From NCBI RefSeq assembly GCF_003254395.2, contig NC_037643.1:5507458-5571457 (forward strand): 64,000 bases of DNA, in the 5' to 3' direction. This stretch comes from Apis mellifera (Eukaryota > Arthropoda > Insecta > Hymenoptera > Apidae). Position 1 is the stretch's first letter; the number at the start of each line of letters is the position of its first letter. The notes beneath the pieces were generated by a model. It did no database searches. It worked only from the letters and a program-made list of their open reading frames with translations, and had not been told where the DNA came from. This document shows positions 1-12,692 of the stretch, piece by piece. The translations under genes and the position numbers were made by a program.

Positions 1-3000
1 CTTTCATTAACAATAATATCATTATTTATCCAAGCTATTCCATATTCTCCACAATTATGATACAACGTCGAACAATAAAATGGGAAATGAACGGTTTTAA
101 TTGTCAAAAGGGGTGAGTTATCGTAAATTAATTTCGACCCATTTAAATATTTTCATCTTGCTGAATCTTAATAATAATAATTAAAATGGAAAATTATTTT
201 TTTTCCAACTCATTAGAAACTTTCAATTAATATTATATTTAAATCCATATCCATAAATCTCTTAATCCATGAATAATAAGATTAAAGATAGATTAGATTA
301 GATTAGATAAACAATTAGGTTTATTAATTTTTCATTTTAAACGATAAAGATTATTTAAATTAACGAAACTTGAATGACCTGAAAAATGAAAAGATCTGAG
401 TGTTAAGCAATTAACGATTCGAGTGTTAAGCAATTAAAATGAAATAAATTTTTTTTTTGTAACGAACAATTTCATTCACCTGTATGCATTGTTATTACAT
501 TCACCTATATGCATTCGATTCATTACACCTCGTTTCCATGAGTTCCGTTAAATTAATACATTCAAGTACAATTACGATTTAATAAATGGATTTATATAAT
601 GGCAAGCACGGGTGTATGATTTATTGTTTGAATGATAAACGTGTGATAATTTATTATATTTTCGAATGAAGCGTGGAATAAGTTTCTTTCCCTGCAAATT
701 GGAAATCAATAATCTTCAACGTGTTATACTCCAGATAGAACTCTATATAAAATAATTTTCACCATGGAGGAAACAATGATCTTTATCTAAATTTTTAAAT
801 GTAAATCAATACTGATGGTATATATTTTTACCTTGATAATCTTTCTTCACAAGTGGTCTTTGCTCTTTGATTTTTAAATCAATTTCTTTTCAACGAAATG
901 AAGATTTCTCTGTTTGGATTTTCCAAGAGGGTGTAATATAATTATTTTCAAATCAATTTTATTTTTAAATAGAATCATATGGTAAGAAATGCCAAAAGAG
1001 ATGCCAGTATGATATAACAATTTAAGAGCAAAGATCCAATTTCAGCCTTCAACTTTTAACAGGATTAATCAAGTTATAATCTAAGAACTTTATATTATTC
1101 TCCATCTTCAAGATCTTTTCACGAGATCTTTCGACTCTTGTCCTCATTAATTCAATTCCTTCGCTCTTTACCTACCACTTTTTCCCTCCCTTTCTATTTT
1201 TCTTCCTCGCTCGTCGATTTTCCAATTTGAAATTATCGATCCTCGATCTCGACTATCCTCTCAGAACCGCACAGTTTTTTTTTTATTTGAAGAATCTTCT
1301 CTTAAATTTTAAAAATTGCCATTTCCAGAATTCATTTTCGGACCCCGAACGAATCCACTCGATCTCTTCCACCCCATTCCAAATCGTTTGTCTTTCACAC
1401 CCAACCCTCTTCATTCGCGCCTCGTTCACGCCATAGAAATTTGTTAAGTTTATATTGGGTCCAATTGAAATTTTGCTCGTTTAAAAGATTAAATGCCACG
1501 AATCAATTGCACGTTTTTCAAAATATCTGTTATGGCGACATTGATTCGTTACGCGTGTCAATCTCCGCGTGAAATTGCTTTTTTTTTTTCTGTATTTCGT
1601 TACTACTACGTCACTGATCGTTTGAAACAAAAATTTACAAATATTCACGATTTGATCTGATTTTAATCGAAACATGCTCTGCAGATTGCGTATTTTGTTA
1701 TTCTTTGAAAGATTCTTTTTCAACGATTTTGCATACTTGTTATAGAAATATTGTCGTCAATTTGCAACAATCATTATGAATTTCTTTGCATTTTTGTACG
1801 AATCTTTCTTGTATATAAAAAAGTTAATTTTGTATTTTAAGAAAATTATTTATCGTGTCTGCACGATTTCAACAAGATTTCGTTCTTTTTATCGAAAGAA
1901 GCATACATTATCTTCTTTTTATTTATATAAAAGTGTAACCATACTTCTCAATCTTTGCAAAATTTCATCACCGGTGAATTCACCAGTGATTGCGAATCGA
2001 AAATCCTATATGGGAATCGCGTATTATCGCAACAGTTGCAACATTTCAAAGTGGTTATAACGAAGGTCTGAGAGATCCAATATTACAGCGCAATAACTAG
2101 GGCGCAATGGGTATATTCTATGAGACTAAACGTGAAGGGAAGACGGAAACGAGCCGCCGGATATTCACCATCGGATCGTTTCCTTCCCACCAACAGATGC
2201 AGAATAATCCAATCCGGGGGAATCGTTTAAGCAACTCATCTTTTCCACAATGAATTCTATTTCGAGATACGCAAATTGTCTTAATAAATAATAATTGTTT
2301 CTATGGTGTTTGGATATTTCTGATCAAAAGTTTAAGAGTTGCCAAATCTTTTGTGTTTTGAAATTGATAGTAGAAATGATGAATAAAGAAGATTCTTTTG
2401 TATGTTTCAATTTCAACTTTTTGTTGAATATTCTGAAAATGAAATGAAATCCTGGCAAAATTTCTGGCAAAAATATTATCACGTAAAGATTTGATATATA
2501 AGCTTTACTCACCTGTATAAACATATAAAGTTGTTTGTAATTGTTTCGTTACTTGAAAAAAAAAATAGAATAAATAAAAAACAATAGCTGCAGGGCTTCA
2601 AAGTATAGAAATGTTTTTGTGTAATTTTAATTGGATTGTAAACAGCCGTTTCGATAAACTCTCGAGGCTAAAAAACACTATATTGTACGTGCACATATCG
2701 CACGTAATATTTGATTATCGATTCGATTTTCAATATTTTTTTTCCATTTCCTCTGAATTTCATCTCTTGCTTCAAAATTTTCATTTTCTTTTCCTTGAAC
2801 AAAAAAAATAAAATGAACGTCTCTTGTGTTTTAAGACTCTGTACTCTCTTTTATTTTCAATTGAAATTTTCAAAAAGACGAAAATGAAAGAAGAGAAAAA
2901 GTAATATCTTTATTCTTTTCTTATTCGATTATTTTCTCAAAGTTTAAGTATGGATCGCACTATGATATTTCATCTCGTGCAGACACATAACTTGTACAGA

Positions 3001-4906
3001 AATGTCAATTGAAGCAATTTAATTTTTAATTAACAAAGTTAATATAATGTTTGCATAGAAGAAACTTGCTTTGATCTTTGGCACGTCGATTTTTATCGAT
3101 CTTGATCATTAAATAGAAATACTCATTGGGAAGAGTATTGTAGTGTTATTTAATTAGTATTTTTTTTTATAATTTATTTGTAATTCATTTATAATAAATA
3201 CAATTAATTTTTCTTCGATACATGTTTGTAATACGATAAAAAAGATCAGAATTAAAAAAAATTCTTGAATACTTCTATTTGGATCGATGATAATATCAAA
3301 AAAGTATTAATGAGTAATGAAATAATCTGTCATTGAAAAAAGCAATAATAATAAAAGTATTATCGTGTCTTATCGAGATATATTTTTTAATTTGGTATTT
3401 AATTAGAATGAAATTGCAATCTTCGCAATTGAAATCCAATGAAATTTCGTGAATGAGAAATAATGAAAGGTGAAATCAAGTGCTGTACAAATGATTCAAC
3501 GATATTACGATTATTCGATACTGCTTAATTAACAACTACTTTTTAGTCTGGTTTCATTCCGCTTGATTAAACGCATGTTTTATCGAAGGTAGCCCTTCAT
3601 TAAAATTTCTCGCCTGGGAAACGAGAAAATTATACAATGCGAATTGATATTTAAAAATCGTGCAATTATAATTAGTTAATTGAATCTCGTTACGTGTACA
3701 TTATAATATATTTAAAATATATATATCTGTTTTCTTATATGCGCCATTTTTATCTAACTTTTATTTCATTTTAAATGATTTTAATTAATGAAAATATAAT
3801 TTATATTTCCTTATTTATTTATATAATTGATTTATGCAATTTTTTAAACGAATGCAACATTTCTTTTTTTAAATATCCTATAATAATATTTTGTGACACT
3901 CTGCAAGCATTATTAACGAGCAATTCTCAGGAACAAAAGAATAATGTACATCATTTGGAAGTCATTATCGAGCTTTCATTCACTTATTTTTCAAGCATTC
4001 ATTACTTGTTGGAGTATTGTTCTTGTTATTCGAATGCTTCAACAATACACGAAGTTACTCCTTAATTTCCATCATTCAAATTCTTAATTCAATATTTGCT
4101 TCTCTTCTCTTTTGTATGTACATGGTAGCAAGATCGATATTTTTTCGTAGGCGTTAAGAAAAGCTCTTGATTTATATATTTAGATAGTCGGTTAAGTAGG
4201 TTCAACTGTCGGTAAATAATACAGAGCTTGCGCAAGCTTCTTCACGCTCTACTATTTTATCGACTGATACTCTGCCTTATCTACTTACAGTCAAAAGCTC
4301 GTGTTTTTACCAACTGTAAGAAAACTAAACGCTAGGGATCCCTAAAGAAATGCAAAGTTTCTATATAAATAAATAAACATTCGATTAGAATTCTTGGCAG
4401 AAACTAGTACCTGTTAATTTTCAGTTTTATGCCTTTTTTGAAGAATATTTTATCATATTGTTTGAACACTTTCACGTTCAATCCAATATAAGATAATAAA
4501 TCATTATAGATTATTATTAATAATTTCTGTATCAATCTCTTTAGAATTTAATCTTCAAAAAACGAATCTTCGTGCAATCGATAATTCAAACATGTTTCTT
4601 GTTTCTGAGTAACTTCTACTTGTATCCAAAGAGCAAGCTTAATTCTGGAGCTTTTTTAGAGAGGACGCTACGTCATACTTTTTTTATTTCTTGCTTTGAA
4701 CTTTCTTCTGATATAATGATGATGATGGAATTGAAGAAATTTATAAATTAATAATGTACTTTAATTAATTAATATATACATTACCATACATTAATTCATA
4801 AAATTTTCCTTGTCCAGTAATAATTTCACAAAAGATATAATTTAAAAAAAACAGTAATAACTAAATATAATATAAAAACACCCAAAGAACAATTATTTAT
4901 TGATCC
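1..4906. other. AT-rich non-coding DNA, no gene seen
   Basis: Long AT-rich stretch with frequent stops in all frames. The longest open frames are under 100 codons, are rich in Phe, Ile and Lys as expected from AT-rich DNA, and lack flanking splice signals. It contains a short GATTA-type tandem run near 290-309, a more GC-rich patch at about 2070-2230, and two small perfect palindromes at 4225-4238 and 4333-4344. A minus-strand splice-like site at 2512/2513 is listed separately. I see no supported gene. Confidence 0.6.
2513..2551 (-). other. Candidate minus-strand microexon or ratchet-like splice site
   Basis: Read on the minus strand, ACAG is followed directly by GTGAGTAAAG, a strong 5' splice consensus, at 2513|2512. 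Thirty-nine bases upstream a run of ten T ends in CAAG, a possible acceptor at 2552, which would define a 39-base exon divisible by three. Alternatively the CAG itself could act as acceptor, giving a zero-length recursive site, though the tract in front of it is interrupted by A. No protein evidence supports it. Confidence 0.15.
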
Positions 4907-5232
4907 AATTACTATAATCCAACCATTTAACATTCTTCTCATGGATCAATTTAAATGGATTATCTTTAAAACTTGATTCCATTTTCATATTTTCATAAAT
5001 AGATTAACACACAACTGCATAAACCTAAAAATAATTCAAATGAAACATTTATTTATTGATTGATTATTGATTATTTATTTATTTATTGACAATTACTATA
5101 ATCCAATCATTTAACATTCTTCTCATTCAATTTAAATGAATTATCTTTAAAACTTGATTCCATTTTCATATTTTCACAAATGGATTAATACACAGAAACA
5201 ACTGCATAAACCTAAAAATAATCCAAATGAGA
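4907..5232. repeat. Two-copy tandem duplication, period about 184 bases
   Basis: The phrase beginning AATTACTATAATCCAA at 4907 recurs at 5091, and both copies continue through a shared stretch (TTTAACATTCTTCTCAT, then ACTTGATTCCATTTTCATA, then AACTGCATAAACCTAAAAAT). The copies differ by a few substitutions and small indels, so the duplication is recent but not new. It stops about 100 bases before an abrupt shift to GC-rich DNA at about 5330. Confidence 0.85.
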
Positions 5233-5329
5233 CAAATTCTTATACATATATACATACATTAAAAGATATCTCAATTTTACAATATACAACATCAACTTTC
5301 ACAAATACTATACCTACAACTCCGTTTTA

Positions 5330-6060
5330 CCTTGAATGCTAATGTCAAGGCCGATCGACCGTTTCCTCTTCGCCGAAGGACACCGGGTCCATTCAATATT
5401 ATCTCCGCTCGTTTTCCTCGCCGCAAAGGAAGAGAAAAAGAAATTTATCCATTCTCTCGCCACGAGATTCGCGCGCGCGGCAAAAGGAGGCGGTTGAATC
5501 TCGCGATTCGGCGAGATCGAAGGAGAAGTTCTCTCGCGCGGAAATTGGATTGGGAACAGCCGCAAAGGGACGATGGACCGCGGTCCATCGCGTCTCCTCC
5601 CCTTCTCCCCCCAAATACGGGGAGAAACGATTCGATATTCGAACGGGAACGGTTAAATTGAGTCTAGTTCTCCCGAGTTCTGGCCTTGTGGAGTGGCACT
5701 TGCCAAGGCACTGCCACGGCCCTAACTGAGCGTGGATCGCCGCCGAGTCAAGTTGCTGTGCAATTCTATCAAGGGGCCTACAGAAGCTAATTGGCCGGTC
5801 AGCCCCTTCACCGGGGTGTACCCGGTTGTAGGTAGCCGGCATTGCGACAATGCAATTTACGTATACGCCCGTCGTCCATTCACAGGCGAAACCTCAATTC
5901 CGCTCCGAGGAAACGGAAGAAGGATCCCCTTTCAAGGGGTGGAGGGAGGGGATGCACGAGGCCGCGTGGATCTGGGAGGCTGATTCGAGGGAAATTCATT
6001 TCGGGAAGATTCCGTAAAAATTCAACTTCAATTGGCCACGGATGAAAGGAGATACAATGG
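5330..6060. promoter_or_regulatory. CpG-rich island of unknown function
   Basis: Composition changes abruptly at about 5330 from AT-rich to GC- and CpG-rich and decays again by about 6060. Open frames exist on both strands (147 codons minus at 5399-5842, 109 and 83 codons plus), but stops are rare in GC-rich DNA and none has recognisable domains or clear splice boundaries. A compact hairpin lies at 5693-5717, with arms GTGGCACTTGCC and GGCACTGCCAC around AA. It could be a promoter, an enhancer or an unrecognised exon. Confidence 0.4.
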
Positions 6061-6511
6061 TGGAACAATGGAGGGATGAGATATGGTGAATATTTATGGT
6101 ATATGGGGATTCTGGAAGCCTGGATTTTTAGATGGTTAAACCGTTCCTCGATTATTATCGGTTTCTTATTAATTTGTCTTGTTCCTTTTCGAAATAATGG
6201 TAGTTTTCTGCCAGAAGATTGAAATGAATTTAAACTTGGCTCATTCGTTGCAGTAATTACTCTGGATTTTATTGAATTAATTGAGTCTTAATCACAATGA
6301 GGGAGACTTTCATTTGATAATAAATGAACGTTAACTTTTTGGATAGAAAATTGAATTTGAGGAAGAAATAATGGATTGTTTTCTGAAATGAAGAATAATT
6401 TTCCATATTATTAATCTTATTAATAATCTGTGCCTATTTAATTTTAATTCCTAAGTTGAAAGTTAAACTTACACAATTTAAAATCTTTCAACAACTTTAA
6501 CAAACTCTTAC
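6061..6511. other. AT-rich non-coding DNA, nothing seen
   Basis: No open frame, repeat or signal of note between the CpG island and the candidate exon at 6.5 kb. If that exon is real, this is the start of its downstream intron. Confidence 0.6.
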
Positions 6512-6635
6512 CTTCTAAGTACGTGCATGCTCAATTTCACTTTATCATTTTCCATCTCGAGCACCGATACATCATCGACTTGGCCAAGAATCGTACCGAC
6601 AAGCGTTCCAACAAATATCCAGGGTGGTAAACGAA
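6512..6635 (-). CDS. Candidate internal coding exon of an unidentified gene
   Basis: On the minus strand a polypyrimidine tract containing an 11-T run leads to TTCTTAG at 6636; an alternative GTCCAG ends at 6643. It is followed by 124 bases (or 131) open in only one frame and then the strong donor AGAAG|GTAAGAG at 6512|6511. The predicted peptide starts RLPPWIFVGTLVGTILGQ, a hydrophobic stretch, and ends in a charged segment (MENDKVKLSMHVLRR). The other two frames contain stops. I do not recognise the family. Neighbouring exons were not proven, although a minus-strand donor at 8381|8380 could mark an upstream leader exon. It could also be chance, since the open frame is only 41 codons. Confidence 0.33.
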
Positions 6636-8380
6636 CTAAGAACTGGACCAGAAAAGGAAAAAAAAAAAAAGATCCAAGAGGCGGGGAGCAAAACGCGAAA
6701 TCAAGCTGAATTATTGTTTCGGTGAGCCGGCGGACCACATAAAACATACTCTGACACGGTGAGACGAGCACCCGAAGGAACGGTTTGATATATTTCCAGC
6801 CAACAGTTCCTCTTTACCTCTCTTACCCTCTCTTCAGGGGATGTTATTTATTTTCCCGGGAAAAATTCCGCTCTCTCCTTTCCCTTCTTCTCCTTCGGAT
6901 ATCTTTGTAAAACCAACGACGATTACTTCCCGACTATTTCGTCTTCGTCTTCGGTATAAATGTATCGGGCTAATGTCTGCCTCCTCCGAATAAGAAGGGT
7001 GACTCGTGACGCTTTTGTGAATTCTTCAACGTCGTTAAGCGGCGTACTTTTCATACAAACTCGAGAATCGGGGCGGGGGAAGTCTTCTCGTCGATTTCTG
7101 AAACGAGCCCAAGCATTTGTGATCCTCCTTCGAATAGGAAAAGAGGGAAAAAGTTTATTATTGTACAATATACGACCACTTGTTTGAAAATTCCCTCTCA
7201 ATTTATCGTAATTCGTTTTTCTTTTTCTTTTTTTTATGGTTACGAGGGTTATTAGTTGCGTGTGTCGTGGTCGTGAATAATTTGAACTGTGAACTTGAAT
7301 ATTTAGAGCGATTGGACACGAAGGTATGGGTTTCTTTTAGTTTTTATCTGATTTTCTGAGGGGAAATGAATTTTATTTGAATATGAAAAATATATATGTT
7401 TAGTTTATATACTGATTTTTTATATACTTTCTTTCGAGAAAGAAGGATTATTGAATAGGTAACTTTCGTTTCGTTTTCAGTGAATATCATTATCAATTTT
7501 CCTCTTTTTTTGGAATGAAAACGAAAGAAAAAGGAAGGGAAATATTCGTAAGAATCGAGAAAAAAAGGAGTTTCATTAAACTTCTTGGCCGAGGAACGAG
7601 CGAACTTGGCGGTTCGTGTGCATTGAAGAATAAAAGAAGCTTCAATCTCACTCTGCGAGAGGGTCGAAACGGTTATTGCTGTGGTTATCCCGAATATTCT
7701 ACCTGGAAGATCTCTCTTCCTTCATTCGCGATTGCAAGGGAAAGAAGAATGAGTCTCTCGGGGCTCAGGTTCTCGTGTCTCTCTGTTTTGATATCGTTAC
7801 ACCCCATCAGTTATTAAACAAGTCTGTGCATACTGGCAGTTTTCGTCTCTGCGAAACTTCGAGATGCATTATTGAAAGGTTTACAGATAGTGGAAAAATA
7901 CGAGCATTAGTCACTCGTGAGTATATTGCTTCAGAAATTTTCTTTTCTTATTATCGAGTCACGATTTCTCAAAAATGATACACAATATTGTACGTAACGT
8001 TAAACAAAATGAATTGTTGAGATCTATTCTTCATATTACAATGATAAAAGTAAAACAAAAGTTATTCAATCTTCCAATTGTTACACGCAGTAAAAAATTG
8101 TAATATTCGTTCACATTTATCACAATTTTCACAATTTTTCTATACACTAATATATTTTACAAGTTCAAATTTCTAAAAAATTTACAAATCGCACAAATCC
8201 AATCTCATCACCATTCTCTTATTATTCTCTTAAAATATTCTTCCTCCCTCTAATCGACCGTAAAAATCATTAATCCAAGTTCCCCTCTCTTCGCCGCAAT
8301 TCGAAACGTCCTTGTTCTCAGGTTGACAAGGTGTCGCTATAATTTAGAAGAGGCAGCCTCAAAGCTTGGCCGCGCCTCAC
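6636..8380. other. Non-coding DNA with scattered CpG-rich patches
   Basis: More GC-rich patches at about 6730-7140 and 7515-7760 lie between AT-rich stretches. Overlapping open frames on both strands (up to 100 codons) show no domain and no convincing splice structure. If the 6.5 kb exon and the 8.38 kb donor belong together, this would be the intron between them. Confidence 0.45.
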
Positions 8381-8760
8381 CTTTCAGCTATGCAAGCGTG
8401 TTACACGTTATCCATATTTTAAAAAACCACTTTTGCTCCCGTATTCGAGATGCTCGCTGCCCCTCGCTCCCCTCCCTCCCTTGGGAATCTGCGGTATAAT
8501 AACGTTGACATAGTCGACGTGCAAGCACTAAATAGAAACCGGCTCCACTTTGCTCCGCCGTACTTTCTCTTCCTATTTCGCATCTTTCTTTACTACGTGC
8601 CTCCGAATCCATCTGGCCCAGAGAAAGGAGGAAGGGAGGAAGGGAGAACATCCGCGTTGCGTAAGGCGCATTATATTACAATTCACCGCACACCGGAACA
8701 TCCCGTGGCATACTGGCCGAGGCCACTCGATCAAAAGGAGTAATCGCCCTCCCGGAAGCC
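8381..8760 (-). promoter_or_regulatory. CpG-rich block ending in a minus-strand splice donor: possible leader exon
   Basis: The block is GC- and CpG-rich on both sides of an AT-rich centre. On the minus strand it ends with CTGAAAG|GTGAGG at 8381|8380, a good 5' splice site. All three minus frames contain stops within the last 50 bases, so if transcribed it would be untranslated leader. The direction agrees with the candidate exon at 6512-6635. The 97-codon plus and 87-codon minus open frames here look like shadows of base composition. Confidence 0.25.
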
Positions 8761-11354
8761 GTACGTGTGTATATACATCTCACCCCGTGAAATATTTTTA
8801 ACCCTAGGCTGCTTCGAGTTCTCCAGTTCTCCAAGATTTTCGAGATGAATTTCGTGGGATATTCAATCTTTTATTTCCACTTTCGAGAATATTTCGAAGA
8901 AGAAAAGGGTGGGGAAGAAATATAACAATTTTTCCACGAATTCTCTTTTAGATTCCTGTTTCATTTCTGCAAAATGACGAAAACATTAAGCTTTATGATA
9001 TATATATACATATGTAAATTCGTTGGATTTAATTATGCGATACCACGTTGAAGAAATGCATTGAAATCATCCATCTAACGACGGAACAATGGCCAACCCC
9101 TTCCCAAAGCTCGCATAAATATTTAACACGGTTATACATGGATGGCATACGTCTGGCCAATAAGAACAGAGGCTAGAATTTCAAAGACGCGTTGGAAATG
9201 TTCGGGAAGATAGAAGGGAGAAGGGATCAATCTTAGGCGAGGAGAGATACAATGGAGGCGTCGCGTGCATTGATGAAAGTGTTCTCTCAACCCTTTGTGG
9301 ATCCAATGTGATTCCTGTAACGCCACCGATGACAGCGATGAAAGAGGAAGAGGGAGGAGATGGCCAGGTTCTTCTGCTTTCGAAACAGAGGAGGGGCCAG
9401 GGGTTGATTCCTTAATGGAAGAAACGCGGGGGATGAAGGGCGCCTTCATCGTGCAGCCAGGCTGTACAATTTGCGACCATTTATTTAATTGGTTCGTCAA
9501 AGTCACGGCGAGTAAATGGCTGTGAAAAGGCATGAAGTTGTTCGATGAACAGCGTTTCGAAAGATTGATAAGACATTGATAAGAATTGTCGAGCGATCCG
9601 TCGAAATTCGTGCGAGGGTGGATTGGTGAAGCGAATCTTGCGAGTACAAATTATGAGAAAGAGGAGAGGGTTGCGTGTCATTGTAAGTTTAATAGATGTT
9701 TAATAAGATTGAAGAATTCGATTGATTCGAGAGTGGAATTAAAATTTAAATGAAACTTAACGAACGCTATAATTTATTAAGCTATTGGTACCATGAATTT
9801 TGAAGGATTAAGGAAGATTGTGAAAAGTTTTTAAGACAAACTCTATCTTAAGATCTTAAAAGATTACGAAATATCAGAACAAATTATTCAAACCTGTTAA
9901 TATGTTTGAAACATATTATCAGAAACTAATTGAAATTCAAGAAGATTTCCAGAATCCTTTGGAATTTCCTAGTTCACTTTCCTTAATCTTTTATTTAGTT
10001 TTCAAAATTTAGAAAGGATTCGAAGAGATTTGAAGGGATCTCACAATTCCTCAGAGTGTTAAATTCTCTATTTCTGCAATTTTTAAAATACTCATAACAT
10101 TGTCTATTAATTAATGTTTCCATATTTGGAATAGTTGAAATTTTTATCTCAACATCTCTCCATGCCATTCTTGACAAAGTACTATTTCGTGATAACAGCA
10201 TACACTTGTCACAAATACTTTAACTCGTGAGATTCCCTCTTTCGTTCATAATGATGAGCGATAATCAGGATTCGAGCAGCGAATATTAATTCTGGAAAAT
10301 TGCGACGGTATCAATCAGACGGTATAAATACGTCCCAAATTTAAATTTTTTATTGGCACGGGAAATCGTTGCGTACTGATAAATTTGCATCGAAATCAAA
10401 ATCGCAATGTCCACATGCCGCATTTATTTAACGATGGAAATAGTCGTTGAGGCAAAACGGCCCTTGTTAAAAGGTACTATTAATACGTGGCTCACGCATC
10501 GGCCATTGGTCATCTATACGCAGCCGGTGGTGACGTTCGCCTCTTTAATTACCATCGATAAATCACTCGAAGAACGCCCCTACCCTTTCGTTATCGCCCA
10601 CCTCCTCGAAATCATTTTAACGCGTTGAAAAAAACTATTTCTAAATCCCCATAAATAATCGATTTTATACATAAGAGTATCATTGATACATTTTTGAAAG
10701 CTTCAAATTGAACTCTCCTTGTTACTAAATTAAATTCAAAGAACTAAATCCCTTTCAATTATTCCTTCGAGATCGAGATCATCTCGATGTTCGATGAAAA
10801 CAAGAAGAGAAGGTTGGCGAAAAAACGTGGTTCTATGGGGAGAGTGTTCGTGTATGTAGGGAGATTGCGTGTATTTATTCGCGCGTAGGTCGGACGTCGA
10901 GCAGACGCGCATTGTTACGAAATCATTCGACGATTGTGCGAGGGACTCGATTTATTTTGTCTATTCGGCGGAAAAGTGCTTTCATTTGCGAGGCAACTGT
11001 CAAAGCGATTCTCGCTGAGGGAGTATATATGCGGCTCAGGGGGGAGAGGAAAATCTGTGTACGATGGGGGCAAGTGTGGGAGGAGGGAAGAAAAATTGGA
11101 AGGGGGCGAAAGAGAGCATTGTTGCGCCTCCACCACCGTTCGTCCATCGCACAAAAGCCCTTAATTCGACGATGCATCCGTCGAAGAGGACAATAGCCAG
11201 CTCTCTCTCTCTCGGTAAATAATGATTCCTTCTCGATTCCCGACACTCGTCCTATAACTTTTCCGTTTTCTCTAACTCTTGCCTCCACTTCTTAACCTCT
11301 TCTTGATAATATATTTGTACACTTGCTTTGTCTCCATCACCAACCCCTTACGTA
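8761..11354. other. Non-coding DNA with CpG-rich islands
   Basis: GC-rich islands at about 9060-9480, 10400-10630 and 10840-11220 are separated by AT-rich DNA. The longest open frames (133 codons minus at 9132-9533, 121 codons minus at 10923-11288) overlap frames of similar length on the other strand and lack splice signals or domains. They could be enhancers or distal promoters; nothing here is assigned. Confidence 0.5.
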
Positions 11355-12692
11355 CTCAGCACGTTTTACTCAGACTCCTTACATTCTTCCAATTTCGAAT
11401 ATATATGATTAATGATAATCTACCTGAGATTCTCGTGGACAGATTATCTGAAACAAAATTTAATAAATAGTTAGAATGATTTATAATTATTAATGATAGT
11501 TTAATTTTATACAAATTAAATTATGAAGTTTTTCAATCTCTTTTTTAGTTTTTATATCTCTTGATTAGATTATCTATTTATTTTATTGAACGTATATAAA
11601 GAATAATTAATTAATATTAATGTAATAGTATAATTCCAACAGCAGTTTTACTCAGACTGCTTAACACTCTTCCAAGGTTAATGATAATCTACCTGAGATC
11701 CTCGTGGACAGATTATCTGAAACAAAATTTAATAAATAGTTAGAAGGGAATGATTTATAATTATTAACGATTGTTTAATTATACAAATTAAATTATGAAG
11801 TTTTTCAATATTAAATTTCTTGATAAATTGGATTATCTATTTATTTTATTGAACATATATAAAGAATAATTAATTAATATTAATGTAATATTATAATTCC
11901 AACAGCAGTTTTACTCAGACTGCTTAACACTCTTCCAAGGTTAATGATAATCTATCTGAGATATCCTCGTGGACAGATTATCTGAAACAAAATTTAATAA
12001 ATAGTTAGAATGATTTATAATTATTAATGATAGTTTAATTTTATACAAATTAAATTATGAAGTTTTTCAATCTCTTTTTTAGTTTTTATATCTCTTGATT
12101 AGATTATCTATTTATTTTATTGAACGTATATAAAGAATAATTAATTAATATTAATGTAATAGTATAATTCCAACAGCAGTTTTACTCAGACTGCTTAACA
12201 CTCTTCCAAGGTTAATGATAATCTACCTGAGATCCTCGTGGACAGATTATCTGAAACAAAATTTAATAAATAGTTAGAATGATTTATAATTATTAACGAT
12301 CGTTTAATTATACAAATTAAATTATGAAGTTTTTCAATATTATATCTCTTGATTGGATTATCTATTTATTTTATTGAACGTATATAAAGAATAATTAATT
12401 AATATTAATGTAATATTATAATTCCAACAGCAGTTTTACTCAGACTGCTTAACACTCTTTCTCCTCTTAATAATAATCTATCTGAGATCCTCGTGGACAG
12501 ATTATCTGAAACAAAATTTAATAAATAGTTAGAATGATTTATAATTATTAACGATCGTTTAATTATACAAATTAAATTATGAAGTTTTTTAATATTAATA
12601 TTTTAATATTATATCTTTAAATTTTAATATTATATCTTTTGATAAATTGGATTATCTATATGAATAATGTTAATTGATATAATTCCAACAAC
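11355..12692. repeat. Five-copy tandem array, unit about 254-282 bases
   Basis: The anchor TTTTACTCAGACTGCTTAAC (slightly changed in the first copy) starts at 11364, 11646, 11909, 12180 and 12434, giving spacings of 282, 263, 271 and 254 bases. Every unit then carries GATAATCT, a spacer with CCTCGTGGAC, and AGATTATC, which form an eight-base inverted repeat. A long AT-rich tail follows that includes AATAATTAATTAATATTAAT. Copies two to four are the most alike. The last ends in a diverged AT-rich stretch near 12692. No open frame is conserved across units, so this is a satellite-like array rather than a gene family. Confidence 0.93.

Noticed and set aside
5399..5842. 147-codon minus-strand open frame
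   Set aside because: The GC-rich island gives long frames on both strands; there are no motifs and no acceptor or donor that fits.
11355..12692. CRISPR-like array
   Set aside because: Whole units of about 260 bases repeat without unique spacers, and the genome is eukaryotic; it is a satellite-type array.
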